Shown here in pieces: positions 23,034 through 31,024 of a stretch of 42,185 nt of DNA. Below the pieces are notes generated by a model. It ran no database searches and had not been told where the DNA came from. It saw nothing but the letters and a program-made list of their open reading frames with translations. Both the position numbers and the translations under genes were made by a program. This stretch comes from Candidatus Scatomorpha intestinavium (GTDB taxonomy: Bacteria; Bacillota; Clostridia; Oscillospirales; Oscillospiraceae). Positions within the stretch are counted from its first letter, which is position 1. Each line of letters begins with the position of its first letter. Location of the stretch: NCBI GenBank assembly GCA_018712985.1, contig DVGA01000018.1, positions 1 to 42,185 of the forward strand, given 5' to 3'.

Positions 23034-23063
23034 TTGAAGCAGGCCGCGCCGCCGTGTTACAAT
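23034..23063 (+). promoter_or_regulatory. Promoter of the leader ORF and tandem GNAT
   Basis: TTGAAG (23034-23039) and TACAAT (23058-23063), 18-base spacer. Transcription would start near 23070, giving a leader of about 113 bases that holds the small ORF and hairpins. Confidence 0.6.
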
Positions 23064-23113
23064 GTCCGCAGGGGCCGCCAAAGCCCGATCCAAAACGGAA
23101 GGAGTGGTTTTTC

Positions 23114-23152
23114 ATGAAGGAAAAGCGCGCAGGGAGGCGCCGCGCCAACTGA
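23114..23152 (+). CDS. 12-codon leader peptide ORF, MKEKRAGRRRAN
   Basis: A short ORF with a strong ribosome site, GGAAGGAG 9 bases upstream of its ATG and ending at TGA 23150-23152. The peptide is very basic (7 Lys/Arg of 12) and contains Lys-X-Lys and Arg-Arg-Arg. It stops 30 bases before the tandem GNAT start codon, directly in front of a hairpin covering that gene's ribosome site. This layout is that of a translational-attenuator leader peptide. Translation is not proven. Confidence 0.55.
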   Translation: MKEKRAGRRRAN

Positions 23153-23153
23153 C

Positions 23154-23174
23154 CCTCCCAAACTGTTTTGGAGG
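23154..23174 (+). promoter_or_regulatory. Hairpin masking the tandem-GNAT ribosome site
   Basis: CCTCC (23154-23158) pairs with the GGAGG ribosome site (23170-23174), extended by AAA/TTT across one C-T mismatch around a CTG loop. The same CCTCCC can instead pair with GGGAGG inside the leader ORF (23132-23137), so two mutually exclusive folds exist. A ribosome at the leader stop codon would cover CCTCC and open the GGAGG. Confidence 0.55.
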
Positions 23175-23182
23175 AATGAAAA

Positions 23183-24109
23183 ATGGAAAACCGAATAACC
23201 GTCCGCGAGGCCCTTCCGGGCCGGGACACCGGCCGCTTCCGCACCCGTCTGCTTGGCTACCGGCGGGAGGACATCTTCACCCTCCCGGGGGACGCCGCGA
23301 GCCTCGGGCGCGAGGAGGAGTATTTTTCCCACATGCTGAGCCTGCGCCATCGGGAGGACGGCCGCAGCCGCTTCCTCTTTTTCGAGAGGGACGGGGAGGA
23401 GATCGGCCTCGCCCTCGCGGTGATATACGCCGCCGAGGAGGGCAAGTGCTTCCTCACCGACTTCTGCGTCTTTCCGGAGCACCGCGGCGGCGGGACGGGC
23501 CGCGGCTGCGCCCTGGCCTTCCTCGATTTCGCTCGCAGAAACGGCGCCGGCTATTTTGAGCTGAACTACGGCGGCGACGCGCGGCGGCTGCGCTTCTGGC
23601 GCCGCCTCGGCTTTGTGGAAAACGGCGTTGACGAGTGGGGCGAGCCGCTGCTGCTCCTGCCGCCGGAGGACGAGGCGCCCATCGCCGTGGAGGAGCTTCG
23701 CGCGGAGGACTTTTGGCAGCTCCTCAGGCTCGAAAACGGCTTCCGCGCCGCGGTCGGCGAGGAGAGCCTCGGCAGCGAGGGGCAGCAGCGCCTGCTTCAG
23801 GCCGTGAAGGAGGGGCGCATCGCCTTTTTCCTCGCAAAGCGCGGCAGCCGCGCCGTGGGTATGTGCAGCGTTGTGCTCAGCTTCTCCACCTTCGCGTGCG
23901 CGCAGGTGGGAGTTTTCGACGACTTTTTCGTCGAGCCCGCCTTCCGCGGCCGGGGCGCGGCGCGCGCCCTTTCCCGCGCGGCCCAGGACTGGTGCGCCGC
24001 GCGCGGGGTCTCCAGCCTGACGGCATGCTGCGCGCCCTGCGACGAGGGCATGTACATCCGCCTCGGCTTCGGCACACGGCTGGGTACAAACTACGCAAAG
24101 CTGCTTTGA
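23183..24109 (+). CDS. Tandem GNAT acetyltransferase (two domains)
   Basis: A 308-residue protein of two GNAT domains. Domain 1 has FCVFPEHRGGGTGRGCALAF as its acetyl-CoA loop and FWRRLGFVENGVDEWGEPLL at its end; domain 2 has FFVEPAFRGRGAARALSRAA and MYIRLGFGTRLGT. Both loops keep Q/R-x-x-G-x-G/A character, so either may bind cofactor. Two-domain GNATs include mycothiol synthase and antibiotic-modifying enzymes, but nothing here fixes the substrate. GGAGG lies 8 bases before the ATG and is sequestered in a hairpin (see leader). Monocistronic. Confidence 0.85.
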   Translation: MENRITVREALPGRDTGRFRTRLLGYRREDIFTLPGDAASLGREEEYFSHMLSLRHREDGRSRFLFFERDGEEIGLALAVIYAAEEGKCFLTDFCVFPEHRGGGTGRGCALAFLDFARRNGAGYFELNYGGDARRLRFWRRLGFVENGVDEWGEPLLLLPPEDEAPIAVEELRAEDFWQLLRLENGFRAAVGEESLGSEGQQRLLQAVKEGRIAFFLAKRGSRAVGMCSVVLSFSTFACAQVGVFDDFFVEPAFRGRGAARALSRAAQDWCAARGVSSLTACCAPCDEGMYIRLGFGTRLGTNYAKLL

Positions 24110-24146
24110 AAAAAGGGGCGCGGGAGCTTTTGGGCTCCCGCGCCCC
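24109..24146 (-). terminator. Terminator of the TetR operon
   Basis: Minus strand: GGGGCGCGGGAGC/GCTCCCGCGCCCC followed by six T. It overlaps the last base of the tandem GNAT stop codon. Confidence 0.85.
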
Positions 24147-24164
24147 CGCGCATATATCCGCCGC

Positions 24165-24722
24165 TCAGCCAAGCAGCCCGATTTCGGCGAAAAGCGAGCG
24201 CAGCGGAAGCGGCAGGGCCTCCGCCATCAGCCGGGAGAGCTCGCGCGGCGGCTCCGGCATCCCGCCGAGTACCCACTTCACCGTCATCGCCACCGAGCCT
24301 CGGCAGTAGAGCTCGAGCAGAAAGGCCGTCTCCGCGCCCGGCGCCGAGCCGGTCTTGCGCTCTATCAGGCCGGAGTAGAAGCCGTAAATGCTCTCGCAGT
24401 CGTGCTCCTTAAGCGAATTCGTGCCGTCCGCCCGGAACGCGGCCGTGAAAAACACCCTCTCGGCCCTTATATACTCGAACTTCCGCTCCAGCCCCTCTGG
24501 CACGGTGCGCCCGCTGCCCATGTGCTCGAACGAGCGCGTGAGCAGCTTGCCGAAATACCAGTTCACAAGGTCGTACTTGTCAAGGAAATTGCGGTAAAAA
24601 GTCTGCCTCGTCACGCCGCAGCGCGCACAGAGCTCCGTCACCGTTATGCTCTCGAGCGTGCGCGTGTGCATCAGCTCCTCCATGGCCCTCGCCAGCCGGA
24701 AACGTGTTGCCTCGCTCGCCAT
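24165..24722 (-). CDS. TetR family transcriptional regulator (second of a pair)
   Basis: A 185-residue TetR/AcrR regulator. The N-terminal helix-turn-helix is ITVTELCARCGVTRQTFYRNF (landmark VTRQTFYRNF), then DKYDLVNWYF; the C-terminal ligand domain ends in the TetR_C_8/DhaS-like VAMTVKWVLGGMPEPPREL. AGAGGCGG precedes the ATG. It lies 12 bases downstream of another TetR gene on the same strand and shares its promoter. The two are about 183-185 residues each and resemble a diverged duplication. Confidence 0.85.
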   Translation of the reverse strand: MASEATRFRLARAMEELMHTRTLESITVTELCARCGVTRQTFYRNFLDKYDLVNWYFGKLLTRSFEHMGSGRTVPEGLERKFEYIRAERVFFTAAFRADGTNSLKEHDCESIYGFYSGLIERKTGSAPGAETAFLLELYCRGSVAMTVKWVLGGMPEPPRELSRLMAEALPLPLRSLFAEIGLLG

Positions 24723-24734
24723 GCGTGCCGCCTC

Positions 24735-25286
24735 TCAGCCCACGCGCGCGGTGAAGCGCGCTATCATGCCCGCGAGCGTTTTCGGAGGTATTTTCATCCC
24801 CCCGGCGAGCCACTTTTTTATCATGCCCACGCTGCCGTCCGCCGCGAAGGTGTAATAATACTTCGCCTCCTCCCGGCTGCCGTCATAGCTGAAGCTCGAG
24901 AGGAAGGGCTGCTCCACGGCGTCCACCACCTTGGCCTGGAAATTTGCGTCCCCGCTGCTGGAGAGCAGCACGGAGCAGACCGCGGCGTTTTCCCCGATAT
25001 ATTCTATGATCGCCGTCAGCGTCTCTTCGAGCGCGCCGCTGCTCCTGGCGGAGATCGCCGGACCGACCCAGCGCGAGAGCTCGCTCATAAACTCCTCTTC
25101 TATGCTCCTCAGGAGATCCGACGGGTCCGCGTAGTGCGCATAGAAGGTTGCACGGTTGATGCCCGCCCGCTCGCAGAGCTCCGTAACGCTCACCTTGGCC
25201 ACCGGCTTTTCCCGCAGCAGCTCTATGAAGCTGCTGCGTATCATCATCTTCGTATAACGGACTCGGGCGTCCTGTTTTTTCTCCAT
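24735..25286 (-). CDS. TetR family regulator, divergent from the MMPL exporter
   Basis: A 183-residue TetR regulator: helix-turn-helix SVTELCERAGINRATFYAHY, PSDLLRSIEEEF, and C-terminal SVGMIKKWLAGGMKIPPKTLAGM (landmark VGMIKKWLAGGM) of the TetR_C_8 type. The ATG at 25286 has GGAGAG 7 bases upstream; an earlier ATG lacks a site. Its promoter overlaps that of the divergent MMPL exporter, so it most likely represses both (inference from the common TetR-exporter arrangement). Confidence 0.86.
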   Translation of the reverse strand: MEKKQDARVRYTKMMIRSSFIELLREKPVAKVSVTELCERAGINRATFYAHYADPSDLLRSIEEEFMSELSRWVGPAISARSSGALEETLTAIIEYIGENAAVCSVLLSSSGDANFQAKVVDAVEQPFLSSFSYDGSREEAKYYYTFAADGSVGMIKKWLAGGMKIPPKTLAGMIARFTARVG

Positions 25287-25377
25287 GAGATAACTCTCCA
25301 AATATAAATTTTTCATGAGCAAACATACAATTTGCCCCTGACTGTCGATAAATTTTCAATTCCTGCGAAACTGTCTG

Positions 25378-25427
25378 TTGCCCTCCTGACATTATGAAAG
25401 TATACTATACAAGTGAAAGTAAGTCAA
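25378..25427. promoter_or_regulatory. Overlapping divergent promoters and putative TetR operator
   Basis: Minus strand: TTGACT (25422-25427), 17-base spacer, TATACT (25399-25404), for the TetR pair. Plus strand: TTGCCC (25378-25383), 17-base spacer, TATACT (25401-25406), for the MMPL gene. The two -10 boxes share the palindrome AGTATACT. GTATA-C-TATAC (25400-25410) and two TGAAAGTA direct repeats lie in the same stretch and are operator candidates. Confidence 0.65.
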
Positions 25428-25467
25428 CACACCGTTTAATTATTTGTTGATCTCAGGGGGCATGTCC

Positions 25468-27540
25468 ATGGACAGACTGACAAAGGCCATCACCTCGCAC
25501 CAGCGGGCGGTGATAGCCGTATTCCTTGTGCTCGCGGTGATCAGCGCCGTGCTGATTCTGGGCGTGAGCGTAAACTACAATCTCGCCGATTACCTGCCGC
25601 CGGACGCGGAGAGCACCGTCGCGCTCGGTATAATGGACGAGGAATTCGGCACCGGCGTACCAAATGCGCGCGTAATGGTGAGCGGCCTCACCATAGCCGA
25701 AGCCGCGGAGCTAAAAACGCAGATCGCCGCGGTGGACGGTGTGACCGGCGTTATGTGGCTCGACGACGTGGAGGACCTCACCACCCCGGTGGAGATGATG
25801 GACACCGCCACGGTCGAACAGTACTGGCGCGACGGTTCCGCCCTCTATCAGGTCACGGTGGCGGACGGGCGCGAAGCCTCCACGGTCGACGCGCTCTATG
25901 ACCTCATCGGCGAAAACGGCGCCATCAGCGGCGACGCCGCCAACACTGCCAACATGCAGAACCGCGTCGTCTCCGAGGTTCTCGGCGCCGCGGCCATACT
26001 TCTGCCGCTGATAATCGTGCTGCTGCTGGTAACCACCACCTCGTGGATTGCCCCGCTGCTCTTCCTCGCGAGCATCGGCGTGGCGATCGTCATCAACATG
26101 GGCACGAACATCGTGTTCGGCGAGATATCCTTCGTCACCCAGTCGGTGAGCCCGATCATGCAGCTCGCCGTCTCGCTCGACTACGCCATTTTCCTGCTCA
26201 ACAGCTTCGAGCGCCACAGGCAGGAAACGCCGGACGCCGAGCAGGCGATGCGCATGGCCATAAAGGAGAGCTTTTCCTCCATCGCCGCCTCCGCGGCGAC
26301 AACGGTGTTCGGCTTCATGGCGCTCATCTTCATGCGCTTTGAGATCGGCGCCGACCTCGGGCTGAACCTCGTCAAGGGCGTCATCCTCAGCTACGTCTCC
26401 GTGGTCGTTTTCCTGCCCTGCCTCTCGCTCGCCTGCGTGAAGCTGCTGGACAAGACGCGCCACAAGCGCATAGTGCCCGAGATACGCGGCATAGGCCGCG
26501 GCCTCGTGAAGATCCGTGTCCCTGCCCTCATCCTCGTGCTGCTGCTCGTCGTGCCCTGCTTCCTGGCGCAGAGCCGCACCGACTTCTTCTACGGCATGGG
26601 CTCCCCGGACCCGAAACTCCGCTACGGGCAGGACACCGAGCTGATAAACGAGACCTTCGGCGAGTCCACGAGCATCGTACTCTTCGTCCCGCGCGGCAAC
26701 CCGGGCGCTGAGGCCGAGCTCAGCGCCGAAATCGCGGACATAGACCACGTAACAGCCGTGATGAGCTATGCCTACACCGTCGGCGAAGTGCCGGAGGGCA
26801 CGCTTGACGACTCGGTCGTGTCCAATTTCTACTCCGACAACTACGCGCGCATCGTCGTCACGACGGACACGGGGACGGAGGGCGACGAGGCCTTTGCCAC
26901 TGTCGAGGCCGTAAGGTCCGCCGCCGCGAAGTACTACGACGAGTACTACGCCTGCGGTGAGAGCGCAAATATCTATGATATCAGGGACGTTGTAACCGAG
27001 GACTCCGGGCTCGTGAACCTCATTTCCGTGGCCTTCATACTGCTCACGCTGCTCGTCACCTTCCGCAGCCTCACGCTGCCGCTCATACTGATATTCGTCA
27101 TCGAGACCGCCATCTGGATAAACCTCTCGGTCCCGTATTTCACGGACAACGCGCTTGTGTACATAGGCTACCTTGTCATAAACACCGTGCAGCTCGGTGC
27201 CACGGTGGACTACGCCATACTGATGACGGACGGCTATGTCGTAAACCGCCGCACAATGCTCAAGCGCGAGGCGGTCATCAACACGCTGCAGACAAACTTC
27301 CTCTCCGTGCTCACCAGCGGGCTCATCCTCTCCATCGCGGGCTTCTGTTTGAATTTCACCTCGTCCATGACGATAGTCTCCGAGCTCGGGCTCCTGCTTG
27401 CCCGCGGCACGCTGCTGTCCATGGCGATGGTGCTCCTCGCCCTGCCCGCGCTGCTCATGCTCTTCGACCCGCTCACCGCCCGGCTGACGCTGAAGTCCGG
27501 ATTCCTCAAAAAGACCGAAAAGGAGGTCGACGTAAAATGA
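25468..27540 (+). CDS. MMPL/RND family exporter
   Basis: A 690-residue membrane protein of the MMPL/SSD branch of the RND superfamily. Layout: first helix (about residues 12-32), an extracellular loop domain, five helices (about 175-340, including SPIMQLAVSLDYAIFLLNSF with the charged-residue motif), then a second half of the same design (helix about 350, loop, helices about 520-680, with VQLGATVDYAILMTDG). Proton-driven export of lipids or hydrophobic drugs is the family role. I chose ATG 25468, 7 bases after AGGGGG; the TTG and ATG upstream are poorly spaced. It overlaps the next gene by ATGA. Confidence 0.9.
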   Translation: MDRLTKAITSHQRAVIAVFLVLAVISAVLILGVSVNYNLADYLPPDAESTVALGIMDEEFGTGVPNARVMVSGLTIAEAAELKTQIAAVDGVTGVMWLDDVEDLTTPVEMMDTATVEQYWRDGSALYQVTVADGREASTVDALYDLIGENGAISGDAANTANMQNRVVSEVLGAAAILLPLIIVLLLVTTTSWIAPLLFLASIGVAIVINMGTNIVFGEISFVTQSVSPIMQLAVSLDYAIFLLNSFERHRQETPDAEQAMRMAIKESFSSIAASAATTVFGFMALIFMRFEIGADLGLNLVKGVILSYVSVVVFLPCLSLACVKLLDKTRHKRIVPEIRGIGRGLVKIRVPALILVLLLVVPCFLAQSRTDFFYGMGSPDPKLRYGQDTELINETFGESTSIVLFVPRGNPGAEAELSAEIADIDHVTAVMSYAYTVGEVPEGTLDDSVVSNFYSDNYARIVVTTDTGTEGDEAFATVEAVRSAAAKYYDEYYACGESANIYDIRDVVTEDSGLVNLISVAFILLTLLVTFRSLTLPLILIFVIETAIWINLSVPYFTDNALVYIGYLVINTVQLGATVDYAILMTDGYVVNRRTMLKREAVINTLQTNFLSVLTSGLILSIAGFCLNFTSSMTIVSELGLLLARGTLLSMAMVLLALPALLMLFDPLTARLTLKSGFLKKTEKEVDVK

Positions 27541-29324
27541 AAAAACGCTCTTTTGCCGCCCTCGCCCTCGCTCTCTGCTTTACCCTGAGCCTGATGGCCC
27601 TGCCCGCCTCCGCGGCCGGTTCCGCCTCCTCCGGGCCGGAGGAAGTGATATACGCCAAGCTTGACGCTTCCGGCAATCTCCTCTCCGCCTACGCCGTCGT
27701 TGCCCTGAACGGGGACGCCGGCGAGGAGGTCACCCACTACGGCACATATTCCGCCGTCCAGAACCTGACGGACACCTCACCCATCGCATATGAGGACGGG
27801 GCCGTCACCGCCACCCTGCCCGAGGGCGGGCGGCTGTACTACGAGGGCACGCTCGAGGACGCCGAGCTGCCCTGGGACATTTCCCTCACATACACGCTCG
27901 ACGGCGAGGAAATCGACCCCTCCGAGCTCGGCGGACGCTCCGGCGCGCTGGCAATTGGCCTCTCCGTCACTGAAAACAGCGCCGCCCCCGGCGATTTCGC
28001 CGCGAGCCAGATGCTGCAGATAACCGTAACGCTCGATTCCGCGCTCTGCAAAAACATAGCGGCCGAGGGCGGCACCATAGCCAACTCCGGCGGCGACAAG
28101 ACGATAGCCTTCACCGTCCTCCCGGGCGCGGAGGCCGATTACACCATAAGCGCCGACGTTGAAAACTTCACCATGGCCGGCCTGACCATCGCCGGCGTGG
28201 AGTACGACGTCGCCTCCGCCATGGGCGACACCGCCGAGATAACGGACGGCGTGGAGCAGATAACCGGCGCCATCAGCGAGCTCAGCAGCGGCACCGCCGC
28301 CCTCGCCTCCGGCGCGAACAGCCTGGCCTCCGGCGCTTCGAGCTTCGGCTCCGGGCTGAGCACGCTCTCCGCCGGCTCGGCGGATATAGTCTCCGGCTCC
28401 GAGCAGATCTCCGCCGCCCTCGGGCAGATAACCTCCGCCCTCTCCGGGGCGGACTCCTCCGCCGCCGGCGGCAGCATCGACCTCTCCGCCCTCGCCCAGC
28501 TCCCCGCCGGGCTCGAGCAGGCCGCGTCCGCGCTTGAACAGGCTGGCGGCGCGCTGAGCCAGCTCGCGGAGGGCTACTCCGCGGCCTATCCGGCGCTGCA
28601 GCAGGCCGTCGAGGCCATACCCGAAGCCTCCGTAACCGAGGAGGACATCGGTGCGCTCATGGCCCTCGCGCCGGACAACGCCGCCCTTGCCGCGCTCGTG
28701 GCGAACTACCAGGCCGCGCAGACGGTGAAGGCCGTCTGGGCACAGGCCTCCGCCGCCTTCGAGGCCGTGCAGGACAATCTGCCCACCCTCGCCGAAGGCG
28801 TGAACACCGCCGCCGCGTCGCTCAGGCAGACCGCGGAGCAGATAAGCGCCGCAATGAGCGCCACCGGCGGGGAAATCGACCTCTCCAGCCTCCTGACCCT
28901 CGCCTCCGGCCTCGGCGAGCTCGCGCAGAACTACGCCGCCTTCCACGAGGGCCTTGTGAGCTACACCTCCGGCGTGGATACGCTCGCCGGGAACTGGAGC
29001 AGCGTGTACAGCGGCATCAGCTCCCTCGCCGGCGGCGCCGGCGAGCTCAGCAGCGGCGTCTCCGCGCTGGATGCCGAGACGAGCCAGATCCCTGAGCTCA
29101 TCGGCTCCCTCACCGGCGGGAGCTCCGGCGATGATGAGGACGGCTCCGGCTCCGAGCGCGCCTCCTTCCTCGACGAGCGGAATACGGACACCGCGTCCGT
29201 CCAGTTCGTCATCATGACGGACGGCATCTCCGCGCCCGAGGAGCCCGCCGGGAGCGAGCCGGTCGCGGAGGACCTCGGCTTCTTCGAGAACCTGTGGAAC
29301 AAGTTTCTCGACCTGTTCCGTTAA
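27537..29324 (+). CDS. Exported xxxLxxG heptad-repeat protein, MMPL partner
   Basis: A 595-residue protein with a signal peptide (MKKRSFAALALALCFTLSLM, cleavage near ASAAG), a beta-rich N-terminal domain (to about 235), and a long low-complexity region with xxxLxxG heptads (ISELSSGTAALASGANSLAS and following) of the TIGR03057/YhgE type, which form extracellular helical rods. It ends in an amphipathic FFENLWNKFLDLFR. No C-terminal membrane anchor is seen. ATGA overlap with the exporter indicates coupled translation and a joint envelope role; the molecular function is unknown. Confidence 0.8.
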   Translation: MKKRSFAALALALCFTLSLMALPASAAGSASSGPEEVIYAKLDASGNLLSAYAVVALNGDAGEEVTHYGTYSAVQNLTDTSPIAYEDGAVTATLPEGGRLYYEGTLEDAELPWDISLTYTLDGEEIDPSELGGRSGALAIGLSVTENSAAPGDFAASQMLQITVTLDSALCKNIAAEGGTIANSGGDKTIAFTVLPGAEADYTISADVENFTMAGLTIAGVEYDVASAMGDTAEITDGVEQITGAISELSSGTAALASGANSLASGASSFGSGLSTLSAGSADIVSGSEQISAALGQITSALSGADSSAAGGSIDLSALAQLPAGLEQAASALEQAGGALSQLAEGYSAAYPALQQAVEAIPEASVTEEDIGALMALAPDNAALAALVANYQAAQTVKAVWAQASAAFEAVQDNLPTLAEGVNTAAASLRQTAEQISAAMSATGGEIDLSSLLTLASGLGELAQNYAAFHEGLVSYTSGVDTLAGNWSSVYSGISSLAGGAGELSSGVSALDAETSQIPELIGSLTGGSSGDDEDGSGSERASFLDERNTDTASVQFVIMTDGISAPEEPAGSEPVAEDLGFFENLWNKFLDLFR

Positions 29325-29342
29325 ACCCCAATAAAAAACGGC

Positions 29343-29377
29343 AGCCGCCGGGGGAGAAATCCCCCGGCGGCTTTTTA
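29343..29377 (+). terminator. Terminator of the MMPL operon
   Basis: AGCCGCCGGGGG/CCCCCGGCGGCT followed by TTTTT; 18 bases after the stop. Preceded by an A run, so it may also serve comM on the opposite strand. Confidence 0.9.
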
Positions 29378-29389
29378 TGCCCTGCGGCG

Positions 29390-30895
29390 CTATATCTCGA
29401 ACGTGCGGTACTGTATCGCCTCGGCCAGGTGCGCGGGCTCTATACTCTCGCTCCCGTCGAGGTCGGCGATCGTGCGCGCCACGCGCAGTATTCGGTCATA
29501 GCTCCTCGCGGTGAGGCCCATGGCCTTATACGCCCCCTCCATCAGCGCGGAACACTCCGCGCCGAGCGCGCAGCAGCGCTCGAGCTCCTTCGGCCCCATG
29601 TGCGCGTTGCAGTCCACCCCCGTCCCGGCAAGGCGCGAGCGCTGGACCTCCCTCGCGGCGTCCACGCGCTTTTTTATTGCCGCCGAGGGCTCCGACTCGG
29701 CCTTGCCCGAGAGCTCGGCGTATTCGAGCGCCGGGACCTCGACCATGATGTCTATCCTGTCCAGCAGCGGGCCGGAGACCCGCGCGCGGTAGCGCCTCAG
29801 CTCCGTCTCCGTGCAGGTGCACTTGCGCGTCGGGTGCCCGTGCCAGCCGCAGCGGCAGGGGTTCATGGCGCACACTAACATGAACCGGCTCGGATATGTC
29901 GCCGTGCCCGCCGCGCGGGACACCGTCACCACCCCGTCCTCGAGCGGCTGGCGCAGCGCCTCGCGCACGTCCCGGTGGAACTCCGGCAGCTCGTCCAGGA
30001 ACAAAACTCCGTTGTGCGCCAGGCTCATCTCCCCCGGTTGGAGCTGCGAGCCCCCGGCCAGCGCGGCGGCGGAGGTGGAGTGGTGCGGCGAGCGGAAGGG
30101 ACGCGTGTCCACGACAGGGTGCACGCGGCTCGTCAGGCCGCTCACGGAGTGTATCTCCGTCGTCTCGAGAGTCTCCTCCCGGCTCATGTCCGGCAGGATG
30201 GAGACGAGCCGCTTTGCAAGCATGCTCTTCCCGGCCCCCGGCGGGCCTATCATCAGGATGTTGTGCCCCCCGGCCGCGGCCACCTCGAGCGCGCGCTTCA
30301 CGTTCTCCTGGCCCTTGACCTCGGAAAAATCCGGCCCCGCGGCCGCGTGATGCGATATCTCCGGCGCCCTGGCCGGCTCGATTTCGCACTGCCCGCGCAG
30401 ATATCCGAGCAGCTGGCCCAGGTTGTTCACCGGCAGCACCTCGAGCGAGCCGGCGAAGGCGGCCTCCGGCGCGTTGTCCTCCGGGACGAAGAGCTGCCTT
30501 ATCCCCGCGCGCTCCGCGGCGAGGGCCATCGGCAACGCGCCGCGGACGGGCCGGAGCTGCCCGGAGAGCGAGAGCTCGCCGAAAAAGGCGCAGTCCTCCG
30601 GCGGGCAGGAGATGAGCCCCGCCGCCGTGAGGACGCTCAGGAGTATCGGCAGGTCGTACATGGTGCCCGCCTTTTTCGTGTCCGCCGGGGCGAGGTTCAC
30701 CGTAAGGCGGCAGACTGGGAATTTCAGCCCCGCGTTTTTAATCGCGGCGTGGACGCGCTCGCGCGCCTCCTTCACCGCGGCGTCCGGCAGCCCGACTATG
30801 TCGAAGCCCGGCAGCCCCTGCGACATCGAGCACTCTACGGAGACCTCGTAGCCGCCGATCCCACGTATGCCCAGCGTGCGTATCCTTGAAACCAT
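29390..30895 (-). CDS. comM: YifB/ComM-type Mg-chelatase-like AAA ATPase
   Basis: A 501-residue protein. N-terminal Lon-like S16 fold (VECSMSQGLPGFDIVGLPD, TVNLAPADTKKAG), AAA core with Walker A MIGPPGAGKSMLAKRL, Walker B VLFLDELPEF, the PSRFMLVCAMNPCRCG segment, and a C-terminal Mg-chelatase domain. ComM relatives act as branch-migration helicases in natural transformation; the role in this host is inferred. ATG at 30895 with GGAGGGCGG upstream; own promoter. Full length. Confidence 0.92.
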   Translation of the reverse strand: MVSRIRTLGIRGIGGYEVSVECSMSQGLPGFDIVGLPDAAVKEARERVHAAIKNAGLKFPVCRLTVNLAPADTKKAGTMYDLPILLSVLTAAGLISCPPEDCAFFGELSLSGQLRPVRGALPMALAAERAGIRQLFVPEDNAPEAAFAGSLEVLPVNNLGQLLGYLRGQCEIEPARAPEISHHAAAGPDFSEVKGQENVKRALEVAAAGGHNILMIGPPGAGKSMLAKRLVSILPDMSREETLETTEIHSVSGLTSRVHPVVDTRPFRSPHHSTSAAALAGGSQLQPGEMSLAHNGVLFLDELPEFHRDVREALRQPLEDGVVTVSRAAGTATYPSRFMLVCAMNPCRCGWHGHPTRKCTCTETELRRYRARVSGPLLDRIDIMVEVPALEYAELSGKAESEPSAAIKKRVDAAREVQRSRLAGTGVDCNAHMGPKELERCCALGAECSALMEGAYKAMGLTARSYDRILRVARTIADLDGSESIEPAHLAEAIQYRTFEI

Positions 30896-30928
30896 GCACC
30901 GCCCTCCCGTTCACACTTTGTTTACACC

Positions 30929-30957
30929 ATTATAGGGCAGCTGCCGCCGTTTGACAA
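30929..30957 (-). promoter_or_regulatory. Promoter of comM
   Basis: TTGTCA (30952-30957) and perfect TATAAT (30929-30934), 17-base spacer, minus strand. For the divergent gene a TGC-TATTAT extended -10 at about 30988-30996 is the likeliest + promoter. Confidence 0.7.
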
Positions 30958-31024
30958 GGCGCGGGGCTTTATATTTCGCCGGGGTTGTGCTATTATATCC
31001 CCTGTATTCCAAGGAGGCATGAAC

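Noticed and set aside
30951-30975. TTGACA at 30951 as the plus-strand promoter of the spermidine-synthase-like gene
   Set aside because: The nearest -10-like TATATT is only 13 bases away. The sequence is better explained as the complement of the comM -35 box.
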